Source: Hydrogenophaga sp.
Lineage (GTDB): Bacteria; Pseudomonadota; Gammaproteobacteria; Burkholderiales; Burkholderiaceae_C
Assembly: GCA_030684755.1 (NCBI GenBank)
Contig: JAUXXN010000077.1
Location: 1 to 5,523 of the forward strand
Reading direction: 5' to 3'
DNA: 5,523 bases
Position numbers and translations under genes: made by a program. The notes beneath the pieces are model-generated. The model worked only from the letters and a program-made list of their open reading frames with translations, ran no database searches and was not told the origin of the DNA. Positions 1 through 5,523 of the stretch are shown here, one piece after another. The number at the start of each line of letters is the position of its first letter. The stretch's first letter is position 1.

Positions 1-2
1 AC

Positions 3-674
3 AACGCCGCGCCCACCACCAGCACCATGCTTTTTCTGGTGCGCAACGGCAACCCCAAGGGCATCAAGGACTGGGACGACCTCATCAAGCCCGGCGTGCA
101 GGTGATCGTGGTCAACCCCAAAACCGGTGGCAATGGCCGCATGGCCTACCTGGCCGCCTGGGGCTCGGTGAGGGCCAAGGGCGGCACCGACGCACAGGCC
201 GCTGATTTTGTGAGCAAACTCTACAAAAACGTACCGGTGCTGGCACGCGGCGGACGCGATGCCACCGGCATCTTTTTGCAGCGCAACATCGGCGATGTGT
301 TGGTGACGTTTGAGTCCGAAGTGGTGTCGGTGGATCGCGAGTTTGGCGCAGGCAAGGTGGACGCTATTCACCCCAGCAGCAGCATCGTGGCCGAAAACCC
401 AGTGGCCATTGTGGAGCGCACCGTGAACAAAAAGGGCACGGCAGCTGAAGCCAAGGCTTATCTGGACTTCCTCTACACCGAAGAAGCGCAAGAGATCGCG
501 GCCAAACACGGCATTCGCCCACGTTCTGATGCGGTGCTGAAGCGCTACGCCAGCACTTTTAAACCACTCAAGCTGTTCACCGTGAACGACTACTTTGGCT
601 CGCTGGGTGAAGCGCAAAAAGTGCACTTCAACGACGGTGGCCAGTTCGACAAGCTCTACACGCTGGGTAAATAA
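3..674 (+). CDS. sbp: Periplasmic sulfate/thiosulfate-binding protein, 3' part only
   Basis: Solute-binding component of a sulfate/thiosulfate ABC importer; it captures the oxyanion in the periplasm and delivers it to CysT/CysW. The reading frame is open to the left window edge, so the signal peptide and about the first third of the protein are missing; 223 codons remain. Family landmarks visible: STMLFLVRNGNPKGIKDWDD (a short NAAPTT stretch precedes it), then NPKTGGNGR...YLAAWG, GGRDATGIF, IGDVLVTFESEV, and the C-terminal KLFTVNDYFGS...HFNDGGQFDKLY. The FESEV and GGR-AT elements recall CysP (thiosulfate-binding) more than classical Sbp, which has a Trp in place of that Phe. Sbp and CysP overlap in substrate, so the ligand is not settled. 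The internal ATG at 27 is not the true start because homology runs through it. The stop codon abuts the cysT ATG. The family is certain; the sbp versus cysP choice is not. Confidence 0.93.
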   Translation, partial: NAAPTTSTMLFLVRNGNPKGIKDWDDLIKPGVQVIVVNPKTGGNGRMAYLAAWGSVRAKGGTDAQAADFVSKLYKNVPVLARGGRDATGIFLQRNIGDVLVTFESEVVSVDREFGAGKVDAIHPSSSIVAENPVAIVERTVNKKGTAAEAKAYLDFLYTEEAQEIAAKHGIRPRSDAVLKRYASTFKPLKLFTVNDYFGSLGEAQKVHFNDGGQFDKLYTLGK

Positions 675-1562
675 ATGTCGGTCGCTCTTGCATCCCTGCC
701 GACCTTGGGGTCGGCAGAAGGCAGCCGCGCGCGCCGGAGCGCCCGTGTGCTGCCCGGCTTCAACATCACGCTCGGGTTCACGCTGCTGTACCTGAGCCTG
801 ATTGTGTTGATTCCCCTGTCGGCCTTGGTTTTCAAAACCTTCACGTTGACTTGGCCAGAGTTCTGGGAAGCGGTTTCTTCGCCGCGTGTCATGGCCTCGT
901 ACCGCCTCACGTTTGGCGCCTCGCTCATCGCCGCGTTGGTGAATGTGGTGTTTGGTCTGCTGGTGGCTTGGGTGCTGGTGCGCTACAGCTTTCCGGGCAA
1001 AAAAATCGTCGATGCCTTGGTCGATTTGCCGTTTGCCCTGCCCACCGCCGTGGCGGGCATTTCGCTCACCGCGCTGCTGGCGGGCAATGGCTGGATTGGC
1101 CAATACCTAGAGCCGCACGGCATTCAGCTGGCTTTTAACCCCAACGGGGTGGTGATTGCGCTGATCTTTATTGGCCTACCGTTCGTGGTGCGCACCGTGC
1201 AACCGGTGTTGGAAGATACCGAAAAAGAGCTGGAAGAGGCCGCCACCTGCCTGGGAGCCACGCGCTGGCAGACCTTCAGCCGGGTGATTTTTCCGAGCAT
1301 TGCACCGGCGCTGCTCACGGGTTTTGCCATGGCGTTTGCACGCGGGGTGGGTGAATACGGATCGGTGATTTTCATTGCCGGCAACATGCCCATGGTTTCT
1401 GAAATCACGCCGCTGATCATCATCAGCAAGCTGGAACAGTACGACTACGCCGGCGCCACCGCCGTGGCCACGGTGATGCTGGTGGTCTCGTTTGTGTTGT
1501 TGTTGCTGATCAACGGCCTGCAAACCTGGCAGCGCAAGCGCTCGGGAGGGAGCAACGCATGA
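675..1562 (+). CDS. cysT: Sulfate/thiosulfate ABC transporter permease CysT (CysU)
   Basis: One of two inner-membrane permease subunits forming the sulfate/thiosulfate channel with CysW. 295 residues from the ATG at 675; the E. coli protein is about 277. Landmarks: [10 protein letters not shown] (about 25-34) before the first membrane helix (about 34-53), hydrophobic segments near 80-102, 113-136, 158-173, 210-222 and 264-283, the [12 protein letters not shown] segment (117-128), and the cytoplasmic EAA loop [15 protein letters not shown] (187-201, with IFP at 205-207) that docks on the CysA ATPase. The start is uncertain. The ATG at 675 directly follows the sbp stop and has only a weak GGG upstream, implying translational coupling. 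An in-frame GTG at 747 has GGAG at 736-739 and would give 271 residues, beginning at the conserved VLPGF block. The 3' end overlaps the cysW start (ATGA). Confidence 0.95.
   Translation: MSVALASLPTLGSAEGSRARRSARVLPGFNITLGFTLLYLSLIVLIPLSALVFKTFTLTWPEFWEAVSSPRVMASYRLTFGASLIAALVNVVFGLLVAWVLVRYSFPGKKIVDALVDLPFALPTAVAGISLTALLAGNGWIGQYLEPHGIQLAFNPNGVVIALIFIGLPFVVRTVQPVLEDTEKELEEAATCLGATRWQTFSRVIFPSIAPALLTGFAMAFARGVGEYGSVIFIAGNMPMVSEITPLIIISKLEQYDYAGATAVATVMLVVSFVLLLLINGLQTWQRKRSGGSNA
696..717 (+). promoter_or_regulatory. Perfect 9-bp hairpin at the sbp/cysT junction
   Basis: CTGCCGACC (696-704), loop TTGG (705-708) and GGTCGGCAG (709-717) form a perfect 9-bp GC-rich stem with a four-base loop, 21 bases after the sbp stop. 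No T-run follows, so it is not a classical intrinsic terminator. Stems placed after binding-protein genes in ABC operons (malE-malF is the known case) protect the upstream mRNA from 3' exonucleases and reduce downstream expression; that role is inferred here. If cysT starts at 675, the stem occupies codons 8-15 of a poorly conserved N-terminus. If it starts at the GTG at 747, the stem is intergenic. Confidence 0.6.
736..749 (+). promoter_or_regulatory. Alternative cysT ribosome binding site and GTG start
   Basis: GGAG at 736-739 lies 7 bases before an in-frame GTG at 747-749. Spacing and match are better than for the ATG at 675. Starting here would give a 271-residue CysT beginning VLPGF. Against it, the E. 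coli protein as I recall it carries several residues before this block, so the start at 675 remains the primary call. Confidence 0.35.
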
Positions 1563-2470
1563 GCACGACAACCATTCGCACCGCCCGCAAGGGCACCACC
1601 GAGTCCGCCTGGGTGCGCTATGTGCTGATTGGCACCGCGCTGGCGTTTATGTTTTTGTTCCTGGTGCTGCCGCTGGCCGCCGTGTTCACCGAAGCGCTGC
1701 GCAAGGGCTGGGACGCTTACTGGGAAGCGCTGCAAGAGCCCGACGCCTGGTCGGCCATTCGCCTGACGCTGCTGACCGCTGCGGTGGCCGTGCCGCTGAA
1801 CCTGGTGTTTGGCATTGCGGCGGCCTGGTGTGTGGCCATGTACGAGTTTTGGGGCAAGTCGTTTCTAACCACGTTGATCGATCTGCCGTTTTCGGTCTCG
1901 CCGGTGGTGGCGGGGCTGATTTACGTGCTGGTGTTTGGCGCGCAGGGCTGGCTGGGGCCTTGGCTGATGGAGCACGACATCAAGATTGTGTTTGCGGTAC
2001 CGGGGATTATTTTGGCCACCATTTTTGTAACCGTGCCTTTTATTGCCCGCGAGCTGATTCCGCTGATGCAGGCGCAGGGCAACGAGGAGGAACAGGCGGC
2101 CATTGTGTTGGGCGCCACTGGCTGGCAGACCTTTTGGTATGTGACGCTGCCCAACATCAAATGGGGGCTGATTTACGGCGTGATCTTGTGCAACGCCCGG
2201 GCCATGGGCGAGTTTGGCGCGGTCAGTGTGGTGTCGGGCCACATTCGCGGCCAAACCAACACCATGCCGCTGCATGTGGAGGTGCTCTACAACGAATACC
2301 AGTCGGTGGCGGCGTTTGCCGTGGCTTCGCTGCTGGCCTTGCTGGCTTTGGTGACGCTGGCCATCAAGAGCGTGGTGGAGTGGCGCCACGAGCGCGAAAT
2401 GAAAGCTATTGCCGAGCTGCCGCCGGAGCGGCCCACCCAACATGCGCCCGCCACAGCCGTTTCGGTCTGA
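1559..2470 (+). CDS. cysW: Sulfate/thiosulfate ABC transporter permease CysW
   Basis: Second inner-membrane permease subunit, partner of CysT. 303 residues, close to the E. coli length of about 291. The first helix is at about 21-44; other hydrophobic segments lie near 70-94, 104-127, 145-163, 203-214 and 248-270. Family landmarks include [20 protein letters not shown] (106-125), the EAA loop [20 protein letters not shown] (176-195, followed by TLP) that contacts CysA, and [16 protein letters not shown] (212-227). The N-terminal 18 residues and the C-terminal tail after about 283 (Pro/Ala-rich) are poorly conserved. The start is well supported: GGAGG at 1545-1549 lies 9 bases before the ATG, which overlaps the cysT stop as ATGA, so the two permeases are translationally coupled and probably made one to one. 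Confidence 0.96.
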   Translation: MSTTTIRTARKGTTESAWVRYVLIGTALAFMFLFLVLPLAAVFTEALRKGWDAYWEALQEPDAWSAIRLTLLTAAVAVPLNLVFGIAAAWCVAMYEFWGKSFLTTLIDLPFSVSPVVAGLIYVLVFGAQGWLGPWLMEHDIKIVFAVPGIILATIFVTVPFIARELIPLMQAQGNEEEQAAIVLGATGWQTFWYVTLPNIKWGLIYGVILCNARAMGEFGAVSVVSGHIRGQTNTMPLHVEVLYNEYQSVAAFAVASLLALLALVTLAIKSVVEWRHEREMKAIAELPPERPTQHAPATAVSV

Positions 2471-2486
2471 GGTCTGAAGAAAGAGT

Positions 2487-3575
2487 ATGGATATGAGCAT
2501 TGAAATTCGCAACGTCAACAAACACTTCGGCACTTTTCAGGCGCTGCGCAACGTGAACCTGGACATCGCCTCGGGCGAACTGCTGGCGCTGCTGGGGCCT
2601 TCGGGCTGCGGCAAAACCACCCTGCTGCGCATCATTGCCGGACTGGAGGCGCCCGACACCGGCAGCATCCATTTCAGTGGTGCAGACACCACCGATGTAC
2701 ACGTGCGCGAGCGCAACGTGGGTTTTGTGTTCCAGCACTACGCCCTGTTTCGCCACATGACCGTGTTTGAAAACGTGGCCTTTGGCCTGCGCGTGAAGCC
2801 GCGTGGCGAGCGGCCCAGCGATGCGCAGATCCAGAAAAAAGTACACGCTCTGCTGAGCCTGGTGCAACTGGACTGGCTGGCTGACCGCTACCCCGCGCAG
2901 CTCTCGGGCGGCCAGCGCCAGCGCATCGCGCTTGCCCGTGCCCTCGCGGTGGAACCCCAGGTGCTGCTGCTCGACGAGCCCTTCGGCGCGCTCGACGCCA
3001 AGGTGCGCAAGGAACTGCGCCGCTGGCTGCGCCGCCTGCACGACGAGTTGCACGTGACCAGCGTTTTCGTCACGCACGACCAGGAAGAAGCGCTGGAAGT
3101 GGCCGACCGCGTGGTGCTGATGAACAAGGGTGTGGTGGAGCAGAGCGGTTCGCCGCAGGACGTGTGGGACCACCCGGCCAGCCCGTTCGTGTACGGCTTC
3201 CTGGGCGATGTGAACCTGTTTCATGGCCGCGCCCACGAAGGGCTGCTGCACCTGGATGGTGTGGCCATTGACACACCCGAGCACGCCAACGCGCAAAACG
3301 CCCAGGCTTTTGCCTATGTGCGCCCGCACGATCTGGACGTGCAGCGCTACACGCCCGGTGCCAGCGGCATCGTGGCCCAGCTCAGCCGGGCCATTGTGGT
3401 GGGGCCGATTGCGCGGCTGGAACTCTTGCCGTTGCAGAGCAATCAACGTCCAGGACACGATCCCTTGATTGAAGCGCAAATTCCTGCGCAACAATTCAAG
3501 GCCTCGGGCTTTCAGGAAGGTGAGACCTTGGTGGTTTCACCGCGCAAAGCCCGCGTATTCCTAGAAGGACACTGA
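2487..3575 (+). CDS. cysA: Sulfate/thiosulfate import ATP-binding protein CysA
   Basis: Cytoplasmic ATPase that powers CysTW import of sulfate/thiosulfate. 362 residues, about the size of E. coli CysA (365). Complete ABC motif set: Walker [10 protein letters not shown] (37-45, Lys43), Q-loop Gln83 within [14 protein letters not shown], signature LSGGQRQR (139-146), Walker B VLLLDEP (159-165, Asp163 and Glu164), D-loop GALD (167-170), H-loop His197 in THDQEE. Residues from about 240 form the C-terminal regulatory (TOBE-like) region, which is less conserved but intact. All catalytic residues are present, so it should be active. The start could be the ATG at 2487 or 2493: the second gives MSIEI, as in E. 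coli, and has AGAG at 2482-2485 seven bases upstream. The gap after cysW is 16 bases. dsbB begins 1 base after its stop. Confidence 0.97.
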   Translation: MDMSIEIRNVNKHFGTFQALRNVNLDIASGELLALLGPSGCGKTTLLRIIAGLEAPDTGSIHFSGADTTDVHVRERNVGFVFQHYALFRHMTVFENVAFGLRVKPRGERPSDAQIQKKVHALLSLVQLDWLADRYPAQLSGGQRQRIALARALAVEPQVLLLDEPFGALDAKVRKELRRWLRRLHDELHVTSVFVTHDQEEALEVADRVVLMNKGVVEQSGSPQDVWDHPASPFVYGFLGDVNLFHGRAHEGLLHLDGVAIDTPEHANAQNAQAFAYVRPHDLDVQRYTPGASGIVAQLSRAIVVGPIARLELLPLQSNQRPGHDPLIEAQIPAQQFKASGFQEGETLVVSPRKARVFLEGH

Positions 3576-3579
3576 CTTG
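3563..3579 (+). promoter_or_regulatory. Ribosome binding site and TTG start of dsbB
   Basis: AGAAGGA at 3563-3569, inside the last codons of cysA, lies 7 bases before a TTG at 3577-3579. No ATG or GTG start exists upstream of the first DsbB membrane helix. The next in-frame ATG (3667) falls inside that helix. This fixes TTG as the likely start and implies translational coupling with cysA. Confidence 0.75.
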
Positions 3580-4101
3580 ATCCCCACGATTCCGACCGTC
3601 GCCCCCTCTGTTTTTGAGCGTTATCCTCGTCAGATACTGGGCCTGGTGGCCGCAGGCAGCACCGCCATGCTGGCCTTTGGCCTGTATTTGCAGCACAGCG
3701 TGGGGCTGGAGCCGTGCCCCATGTGCATCGTGCAGCGCTACGCGTTGATTCTGGTGGTGTTGGTGGCGGTGCTGGCGGCGGTGCTGCCCAAGCCGGGTGC
3801 GCGCCACACCGGGGTGTGGCTGATGGCTGCATTGGCGGTGTTCGGTGCCTTTGTGGCGGCGCGCCAGACGTGGCTGCAGTGGTACCCGCCCGAGGTGCTG
3901 AGCTGCGGGCGCGACTTCTTCGGCATGATCGAGTCCTTCCCGCTCAAGCGCGCCATTCCCATGATCTTCAAAGGCAGTGGCGACTGTTCTGCGATCGACT
4001 GGACCTTTTTGGGCCTGTCGATCGCGAACTGGTCTTTCCTGTATTTCACGGCCATCGTGGTGCTGGCCGTGGTGCTGTGGGTACGGCGCCCGGGTCGCTG
4101 A
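3577..4101 (+). CDS. dsbB: Disulfide bond formation protein DsbB
   Basis: Inner-membrane oxidoreductase that re-oxidises periplasmic DsbA and passes electrons to quinone. 174 residues, the normal family size. Four membrane helices at about 18-38, 52-71, 77-97 and 145-168. The first periplasmic loop carries the redox pair Cys47-Pro-Met-Cys50; Arg54 in QRY matches the E. coli quinone-proximal Arg48 by spacing. The second periplasmic loop carries Cys110 (LSCGRDFF) and Cys137 (GSGDCS), the DsbA-reactive pair. All four essential cysteines are present, so it should be functional. It starts at TTG with a good ribosome binding site and follows cysA by 1 base, so it is very probably co-transcribed with the sulfate importer. 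Its 3' end faces ppk2 with 9 bases between. A paralogue such as DsbI is less likely given the ordinary length and helix count. Confidence 0.95.
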   Translation: MIPTIPTVAPSVFERYPRQILGLVAAGSTAMLAFGLYLQHSVGLEPCPMCIVQRYALILVVLVAVLAAVLPKPGARHTGVWLMAALAVFGAFVAARQTWLQWYPPEVLSCGRDFFGMIESFPLKRAIPMIFKGSGDCSAIDWTFLGLSIANWSFLYFTAIVVLAVVLWVRRPGR

Positions 4102-4110
4102 AAGACACCG

Positions 4111-5373
4111 TTACAGAATGGCGCTGCCGGGGCGCTCGCCGCGCTCGTACACCACATGGGCACGGCCCACAATCAGCGAGTCCAGTGCACCAATATTTTT
4201 CGGGTCTTTGTTGGTGTAGGGCAGTTTTTGCAGCAGGTAGCGCATGGCGTTCAGACGGGCGCGTTTTTTGCAGTCGCTCTTGATCACGGTCCACGGCGAG
4301 TCGGCCGTGTCGGTCTCAAAAAACATGGCTTCCTTGGCCTTGGTGTAGTCGTCCCACTTGTCCAGCGAAGCCAGGTCAATCGGGCTGAGCTTCCACTGTT
4401 TGAGCGGGTGGGCCTTGCGTTCTTTGAAGCGGCGGCGCTGCTCTTCGCGGCTCACCGAAAACCAGAATTTGATGAGGTGCACACCGCTGCGCACCAGTTG
4501 GCGCTCAAACTGCGGTGCCTGGCGCATGAACTCTTGGTATCCGTCTTCGCTACAAAAACCCATGACGCGTTCAACGCCCGCGCGGTTGTACCAACTGCGG
4601 TCAAACAACACGATCTCGCCCGCCGTGGGCAGATGCTGAACATATCGCTGAAAGTACCACTGGCCGCGCTCCACTTCGCTGGGTTTTTCAAGTGCCACCA
4701 CACGGGCACCGCGTGGATTCAGATGTTCCATCATGCGTTTGATGGTGCCGCCCTTGCCTGCTGCGTCGCGTCCCTCAAACAAAATAACAACACGCTGGCC
4801 GGTTTCTTTGGCCCAGGCCTGCAGCTTGAGCAGCTCCACTTGCAGCTGGTATTTTTGTGATTCGTACACCCGGCGCGACAGCAGGTTTTTGTATGGATAG
4901 GCACCGCTGCGCCAGTCGGCGGCCAGCGCCTCGTCGGGGTTGACCATGGCCTTAGCTTCGCTTCGCACCACCTGCGTTTCTTGCTTGAGCAAACGGCGAA
5001 TGGCCTTGGCGTCGTCGGGTGCGGCACCTTCCAAAATGGCGCGCAGCGACTCAGCCTTGTCGTGTTGGTTACTTTCAGGGCGCGAAAGAATGTCTTGCAC
5101 CGCCGCCAGCTTGGCTGCCTGACGTGAGACCACAGTCCTCGAAACCGAGTTTTGGCGGATTTTTTGGGGCTGGGTGGTACCGCTGGTGTCACCCAGCGTC
5201 ACACGGCGTGGCATTTCAGTGGCAGGCTGGGCCGATTTCACAGCAGCACGTGATTTTTTTTCCGTTTCAAACGGGCGCGAGGCAATGACTTTGGGCGAGC
5301 GTAGCGCCCGTGGTTTGACCGCAGAAGGGGCTGTTTTGGTAGCGGATGTGTTGGGGGTGGCGCGTTCTGTCAT
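4111..5373 (-). CDS. ppk2: Polyphosphate kinase 2, class I
   Basis: Cytoplasmic kinase that moves phosphate between inorganic polyphosphate and nucleoside diphosphates, usually favouring ATP or GTP synthesis from polyphosphate. 420 residues. The catalytic domain spans about 160-390: Walker A GRDAAGKGGTIKR (201-213, Lys207), QWYFQRYVQHLPTAGEIVLF (238-257), Walker B FDRSWYNRAGVERVMGF (257-273, Asp258), and the lid region RRRFKERKAHPLKQWKLSP (313-331). The WYNRAGVERV form is that of class I (ADP/GDP type), not the HYEDV form of class III. Residues 1 to about 85 are a basic Ala/Thr/Lys/Arg-rich low-complexity extension; 86-150 look helical and charged. The ATG at 5373 has AGAAAGA at 5383-5389, 9 bases upstream. 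The next in-frame ATG (Met54, at 5214) lacks a visible ribosome binding site. An FNR-type box lies upstream. The substrate class is inferred from motifs only. Confidence 0.95.
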   Translation of the reverse strand: MTERATPNTSATKTAPSAVKPRALRSPKVIASRPFETEKKSRAAVKSAQPATEMPRRVTLGDTSGTTQPQKIRQNSVSRTVVSRQAAKLAAVQDILSRPESNQHDKAESLRAILEGAAPDDAKAIRRLLKQETQVVRSEAKAMVNPDEALAADWRSGAYPYKNLLSRRVYESQKYQLQVELLKLQAWAKETGQRVVILFEGRDAAGKGGTIKRMMEHLNPRGARVVALEKPSEVERGQWYFQRYVQHLPTAGEIVLFDRSWYNRAGVERVMGFCSEDGYQEFMRQAPQFERQLVRSGVHLIKFWFSVSREEQRRRFKERKAHPLKQWKLSPIDLASLDKWDDYTKAKEAMFFETDTADSPWTVIKSDCKKRARLNAMRYLLQKLPYTNKDPKNIGALDSLIVGRAHVVYERGERPGSAIL

Positions 5374-5404
5374 AGGAATTCATCTTTCTGTCACACAACA
5401 AGCC

Positions 5405-5410
5405 AGTATC
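5405..5410 (-). promoter_or_regulatory. Possible -10 element of the ppk2 promoter
   Basis: Read on the minus strand, 5410-5405 is GATACT, matching TATAAT at four of six positions including the key second A and last T. It predicts a transcription start near 5398 and a leader of about 24 bases. With a 17-base spacer the -35 hexamer would be AAGCCA (5433-5428), a poor match lacking the TT. That pattern suits an activator-dependent promoter. The assignment rests on its distance from the FNR-type box. Confidence 0.4.
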
Positions 5411-5431
5411 TGCAACGGTAAGCGCAATGGC

Positions 5432-5445
5432 TTGATAAAAATCAA
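5432..5445 (-). promoter_or_regulatory. FNR/Anr-type operator upstream of ppk2
   Basis: TTGAT (5432-5436), AAAA, ATCAA (5441-5445) is a perfect match to TTGAT-N4-ATCAA, the binding palindrome of FNR/Anr-family oxygen sensors; related Dnr-type NO sensors use a similar site. It reads the same on both strands. Its centre (5438.5) is about 65 bases before the ppk2 ATG and about 41 bases before a start of transcription predicted near 5398. That is the class II activation position for this family. Regulation of ppk2 is inferred; a divergent gene beyond the window could be another target. Confidence 0.7.
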
Positions 5446-5481
5446 ACTGTTGCGTCAATATGCCCTGCAGCGTGAACATTT

Positions 5482-5523
5482 TTACGGCAATTTCTTCACC
5501 AAAACCTGGCTTTTGCGGTCCCA
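5482..5523 (-). CDS. Possible C-terminal tail of an upstream gene
   Basis: On the minus strand the last 42 bases read WDRKSQVLVKKLP followed by TAA (5484-5482), open to the window edge. Codon third positions are mostly G or C, as in the neighbouring real genes, which is why it is listed. Thirteen codons are too few to name a family. If real, this gene precedes ppk2 on the same strand, 108 bases away, with the FNR-type box between them. No hairpin terminator is visible after its stop. A second open minus-strand frame here overlaps the ppk2 start and is less convincing. Confidence 0.3.
   Translation of the reverse strand, partial: WDRKSQVLVKKLP

Noticed and set aside
2406..3494. 362-codon open frame on the minus strand opposite cysA
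   Set aside because: It lies antisense to a gene with a full ABC motif set. Its His/Gln/Arg/Val-rich composition is typical of GC-rich antisense shadows, and it has no recognisable domain.
4081..4150. GTACG ... CGTAC repeat around the dsbB/ppk2 junction as a bidirectional terminator
   Set aside because: The arms pair imperfectly, the loop would be over 50 bases and no T-run is present.
4156..4860. 234-codon open frame on the plus strand opposite ppk2
   Set aside because: Antisense to the conserved PPK2 catalytic domain, with no recognisable motif; explained by codon bias of ppk2.
5399..5434. 7-bp inverted repeat CAAGCCA / TGGCTTG with a 22-base gap spanning the predicted ppk2 promoter
   Set aside because: Arms of this length and gap can readily occur by chance, the arms do not extend, and one arm overlaps the FNR-type box.
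5453..5458. TTGACG on the minus strand as a -35 hexamer for ppk2
   Set aside because: A good -35 match, but no acceptable -10 lies 16-18 bases downstream on that strand.
5267..5479. Open minus-strand frame overlapping the ppk2 start, including an ATG at 5383 ten bases before the ppk2 ATG
   Set aside because: Out of frame with ppk2, overlaps its N-terminus by about 107 bases, and resembles no known family. The ATG at 5383 could be a decoy or short upstream start, but nothing supports translation.
5460..5523. Plus-strand ATG at 5460 opening a frame to the window edge (MPCSVNIF...)
   Set aside because: No clear ribosome binding site, only about 21 codons, and composition gives no support for a gene.

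Overview
The window looks like chromosomal DNA from a GC-rich betaproteobacterium, most likely Burkholderiales and probably close to Comamonadaceae. This is judged from codon use, the sbp-cysT-cysW-cysA order and the protein sequences as remembered, not from any search. All genes are ordinary conserved bacterial ones. No mobile element, CRISPR array, rRNA or tRNA gene was seen.

Positions 1-4101 (+ strand) form one tight, probably co-transcribed unit: the 3' part of a sulfate/thiosulfate-binding protein gene (sbp/cysP type, cut by the window edge), the permease genes cysT and cysW, the ATPase gene cysA, and dsbB, which starts 1 base after the cysA stop. The first four encode a complete periplasmic-binding-protein-dependent ABC importer for sulfate or thiosulfate. 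DsbB is the inner-membrane quinone reductase that re-oxidises DsbA. Its place at the end of a sulfate-uptake operon links sulfur uptake with disulfide formation by position. A perfect 9-bp hairpin lies at the sbp/cysT junction and may set the ratio of binding protein to permease.

Positions 4111-5373 (- strand) hold ppk2, a class I polyphosphate kinase 2 with a long basic N-terminal extension. It converges on dsbB with only 9 bases between the two stop codons. The 108 bases upstream of ppk2 (5374-5481) carry a perfect FNR/Anr-type palindrome, TTGAT-N4-ATCAA, placed about 41 bases before a plausible start of transcription. This suggests oxygen-responsive control of polyphosphate use. The last 42 bases (5482-5523, - strand) may be the C-terminal tail of another gene.

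I see no wholly new system here. The most informative points are the FNR-type box at ppk2, the cys-dsbB linkage, the sbp/cysT hairpin and the altered ligand loop of the binding protein.
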